From: an uncultured Erysipelotrichaceae bacterium | GTDB taxonomy: Bacteria > Bacillota_I > Bacilli_A > Erysipelotrichales > Erysipelotrichaceae | DNA: 7,335 nt | Assembly (NCBI GenBank): GCA_902803275.1 | Contig: CADCPE010000252.1 | Location: 1 to 7,335, forward strand | Direction: 5' to 3' | In this document: positions 5,296-7,335 of the stretch, piece by piece | Position numbering within the stretch: position 1 is the stretch's first letter | Layout of the letters: each line of letters starts with the position of its first letter | Position numbers and translations under genes: made by a program | The notes under the pieces: generated by a model | What the model saw: only the letters and a program-made list of their open reading frames with translations | The model's database searches: none | What the model was told of the DNA's origin: nothing

Positions 5296-6333
5296 ATGAA
5301 CAGACAGCTAGGCTATTCAGTGTATTTAAGTCTGATAAGAAATGGCAGCGTCTCACTGGATGATATAGGAAACGGTGCGCCTGTTTTTCTTTCGCTTCAC
5401 ATTGAAGAGGAATTTGATGAGAACTACAGCAGTGATATCCTGCGCCTTTGCAGCAGGCTTCATGAAAAAGACTGCAGGATCATTGCCGACATCTCAAAGA
5501 AGACGCTTGAAATGCTGGGTACAGATGTCGATGCTATTGCCAAAAAGCTTCATCTTTCAGCCTTGAGAATCGATTACGGTTTTTCATTGGATGAGATAAA
5601 GGAGATCGCAAAGGCCCATAAGACAGTGCTCAATGCCTCGACCATGCCTTTGAAGGAAATGCTGGAAGTCAAAAAGGATGGAAGTATCATGGCCATGCAT
5701 AATTTCTATCCGCGGAAAGAAACGGGTCTTGATGAGGAATATTTCCTTGAAGTAAATGATGCCCTAAAACAAAATGGTATCGAAGTCCTCTCGTTCATTC
5801 CCGGAAAGATAAAAAGGGGACCGCTTTTCGAGGGATTGCCGACACTGGAAAAACAGCGTTTTTCCAATGCGTATGCAAACTATGCGGAAATGATCAGGAA
5901 GTACAATGTCGATCAGGTCTATCTCAGTGAACCGGGAATAGATGATAAGGATCTTGAAAGAATCGAATTATTGAACAAAGAAGACATCATTACTTTGCCG
6001 GTAAGCATAGATCCTGAATACGAATATCTTCTCGATCGAGTCCTGAGCGACCGGGTGGATTCTCCCTGCGGCCTTGTAAGGGTCCTTGAATCAAGGGAAT
6101 ACAGCAGAAGCAGTGGCTTGCAGATAGCCGCCAGAAACAGCAGCGAAAGGTTCAGAGGCTCCATTACTATCGATAACAGCCTTTATAAACGATACTGCGG
6201 AGAAGTACAGATCACAAAACAGGATTTCCCAATGGATGAAAAAGTTAATGTGATTGGAAGAATAGAAAGTGAGTATCTGGGGATACTGGATCTTATTCAA
6301 AGAGGAAACAGATTCATTCTGAAAAAGGAATGA
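5296..6333 (+). CDS. mupG: MupG-like 6-phospho-N-acetylmuramidase (DUF871 family)
   Basis: MupG cleaves MurNAc-6-phosphate-GlcNAc in the cytoplasm during peptidoglycan recycling. The 345 residues are close to usual family length. The N-terminal TIM-barrel part carries family signatures: RIDYGFSLDEI at 91-101, LNASTMPLKEM at 112-122, MHNFYPRKETGLDEEYF at 134-150, and KRGPLFEGLPTLEKQR at 173-188. The C-terminal cyclophilin-like part from about 250 shows SREYSRSSG at 266-274 and GSITIDNSLYKRYCGE at 288-303. These features place it in DUF871, whose tested member is S. aureus MupG; the exact substrate here is inferred. The ATG at 5296 has a weak Shine-Dalgarno, and an in-frame TAG at 5284-5286 excludes a longer start. 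No murQ, murP or PTS gene is visible in the window, so its disaccharide-phosphate supply must be encoded elsewhere. It ends before a bidirectional terminator. Confidence 0.88.
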   Translation: MNRQLGYSVYLSLIRNGSVSLDDIGNGAPVFLSLHIEEEFDENYSSDILRLCSRLHEKDCRIIADISKKTLEMLGTDVDAIAKKLHLSALRIDYGFSLDEIKEIAKAHKTVLNASTMPLKEMLEVKKDGSIMAMHNFYPRKETGLDEEYFLEVNDALKQNGIEVLSFIPGKIKRGPLFEGLPTLEKQRFSNAYANYAEMIRKYNVDQVYLSEPGIDDKDLERIELLNKEDIITLPVSIDPEYEYLLDRVLSDRVDSPCGLVRVLESREYSRSSGLQIAARNSSERFRGSITIDNSLYKRYCGEVQITKQDFPMDEKVNVIGRIESEYLGILDLIQRGNRFILKKE

Positions 6334-6385
6334 TCAGCCTATTTGTGAAGGATCTGTAAAGATGATCATTTAATCTGGTACAGAT

Positions 6386-6420
6386 AAAAAAACCGCTTTG
6401 TTGATACGCAAAGCGGTTTT
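6386..6420. terminator. Bidirectional intrinsic terminator between mupG and the antiporter gene
   Basis: AAAACCGCTTTG at 6389-6400 pairs perfectly with CAAAGCGGTTTT at 6409-6420 around an 8-nt loop. The A run at 6386-6392 supplies the T tract for the minus strand and TTTT at 6417-6420 the one for the plus strand. It therefore serves the convergent genes ending at 6333 (plus) and 6431 (minus). Confidence 0.95.
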
Positions 6421-6430
6421 ATGCTGGCCG

Positions 6431-7335
6431 TCAGTTTTCTTTGAGCGGTTGTATCTCTTTGGCGCTGATCAGTGCCATCCTGGTAAGTGATGGACCGACA
6501 AGCTCATAGATCAGCACTGAGAGCAGGGTTACGTTTCTGATAAGCGAACCATTATCAGGTCCCAAGACCTGAGCACTGTTGACCATTCCCAAGGCGACAC
6601 CGGCCTGCGGAAACAGGGTTATACCAAGATATTTAACGATGTTTTCATTCAGTTTCATTGCCTTGGCCGGCAGGGATGAACCGAAGTATTTGCCCAGACA
6701 GCGTGTGATTATATAAACAGCACCTATCAGCAATGAACTTACTTGGCTGAAGACTTTGAGATCAAGTTCTGCACCGCTGATGACGAAGAACGCCACATAT
6801 AAAGGAGCCGTCCAATGATCGGTCTTCTCAAAGAGATCTTCTGCATATTCCGAGGTATTGCAGAAGACAGTACCCATCATCATCAACACCAGCAGACTGG
6901 AGAAAGAGATCTTCAATTGGCCAAGTGAATATTTCTGAGCTGAAAAGGCGATTGCCAGCAGAACAAAAGTGATCGTCATGGCCATGCGATGGTCGTTGGA
7001 AAAGAAGATCTTCTCTAGCTGCGTCAGCAAGCAGCCCAATATCGATCCTAATGCGATAGAACAGACGATCTCCACAAGCGGATTGATGATGATCGAGATG
7101 AAGCTGAGATTGCCGCCGTTTAAGGCCTGGGCAACACCCAGCGAGATCGCAAAGATGACAAGTCCGACGGCATCATCCAAAGCTACGATCGGAAGCAGCA
7201 GATCTGTAACCGGCCCATGGGCCTTATACTGCTTGACGACCATGAGAGTCGCTGCCGGTGCGGTAGCTGAAGCGATTGCACCTAAAGTGATGCAGACAGG
7301 AATCGGCAGAATCTGATCACCCAGAAGAAAATGCA
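6431..7335 (-). CDS. Cation:proton antiporter (PF00999, CPA superfamily), cut by window edge
   Basis: This membrane protein should exchange Na+ or K+ for protons to control cytoplasmic pH and salt. An ATG lies at 7243, but the frame is open upstream to the window edge, and those 30 further residues are clearly part of the family (ITLGAIASATAPAATL), so 7243 is an internal methionine. ATAPAAT is the broken-helix TM4 motif of Na+/H+ exchangers and PIVALDDAVGLVIF carries the paired aspartates of TM5 (D23 and D24 counted from the internal Met). A DD pair, rather than ND, is usually linked to electrogenic CPA2-type exchange; applying it here is inference. ISGAELDLKVF, GKYFGSSLPAKAMK and FPQAGVALGMV are further family signatures. 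The C-terminus ends soon after the last helix (KEIQPLKEN), with no RCK/TrkA-N domain, unlike KefB/KefC. The N-terminal helices are beyond the right edge. Confidence 0.92.
   Translation of the reverse strand, partial: HFLLGDQILPIPVCITLGAIASATAPAATLMVVKQYKAHGPVTDLLLPIVALDDAVGLVIFAISLGVAQALNGGNLSFISIIINPLVEIVCSIALGSILGCLLTQLEKIFFSNDHRMAMTITFVLLAIAFSAQKYSLGQLKISFSSLLVLMMMGTVFCNTSEYAEDLFEKTDHWTAPLYVAFFVISGAELDLKVFSQVSSLLIGAVYIITRCLGKYFGSSLPAKAMKLNENIVKYLGITLFPQAGVALGMVNSAQVLGPDNGSLIRNVTLLSVLIYELVGPSLTRMALISAKEIQPLKEN

Noticed and set aside
6352..6385. 7-bp inverted repeat ATCTGTA/TACAGAT before the bidirectional terminator
   Set aside because: The loop is 20 nt, the arms are short and AT-rich, and the adjacent 12-bp hairpin already accounts for termination.
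7241..7243. ATG at 7243 as the true start of the antiporter
   Set aside because: The frame continues upstream to the window edge with conserved family sequence (ATAPAAT), so the protein begins outside the window.

Overview
The window looks like chromosomal DNA of a low-to-moderate GC member of the Bacillota. The signs are AGGAGA-type ribosome binding sites, a T-box leader, a lipobox-anchored solute-binding protein, a NodB-type polysaccharide deacetylase with an N-terminal anchor, and a MupG (DUF871) family protein. An Erysipelotrichia-like gut or oral lineage would fit, but the sequence does not prove it. No phage, transposon, CRISPR, rRNA or tRNA sequence was seen.

Layout. (1) 1-659, minus strand: N-terminal 219 codons of argS (arginyl-tRNA synthetase), cut by the left edge. 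(2) 660-740: AT-rich divergent promoter region. (3) 741-1912, plus: two overlapping genes, a small single-pass membrane coiled-coil protein and a membrane-anchored CE4 polysaccharide deacetylase. (4) 1913-2244: a promoter and a complete T-box riboswitch whose specifier reads UAC (tyrosine) and whose discriminator-pairing base fits tRNA-Tyr. (5) 2245-4914, plus: a three-gene ABC importer (lipoprotein, permease, ATPase) of the TrpXYZ type, closed by a strong terminator at 4922-4959. (6) 5045-6333, plus: a small two-helix membrane protein and a MupG-like 6-phospho-N-acetylmuramidase, followed by a bidirectional terminator at 6386-6420. (7) 6431-7335, minus: a cation:proton antiporter of the PF00999 superfamily, cut by the right edge.

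How the parts work together. The clearest regulatory unit is the T-box plus ABC importer. When uncharged tRNA-Tyr accumulates, the leader should antiterminate and raise synthesis of the importer, which points to aromatic amino acid (most likely tyrosine) uptake rather than the tryptophan uptake usually assigned to this family. The deacetylase and the MupG-like protein both concern peptidoglycan (modification at the surface and recycling in the cytoplasm), but they sit in separate transcription units. The most noteworthy points are the tyrosine specifier on a trpXYZ-type operon, the CxxC motif and high cysteine content of the binding protein, and the overlapping pair of membrane coiled-coil proteins.
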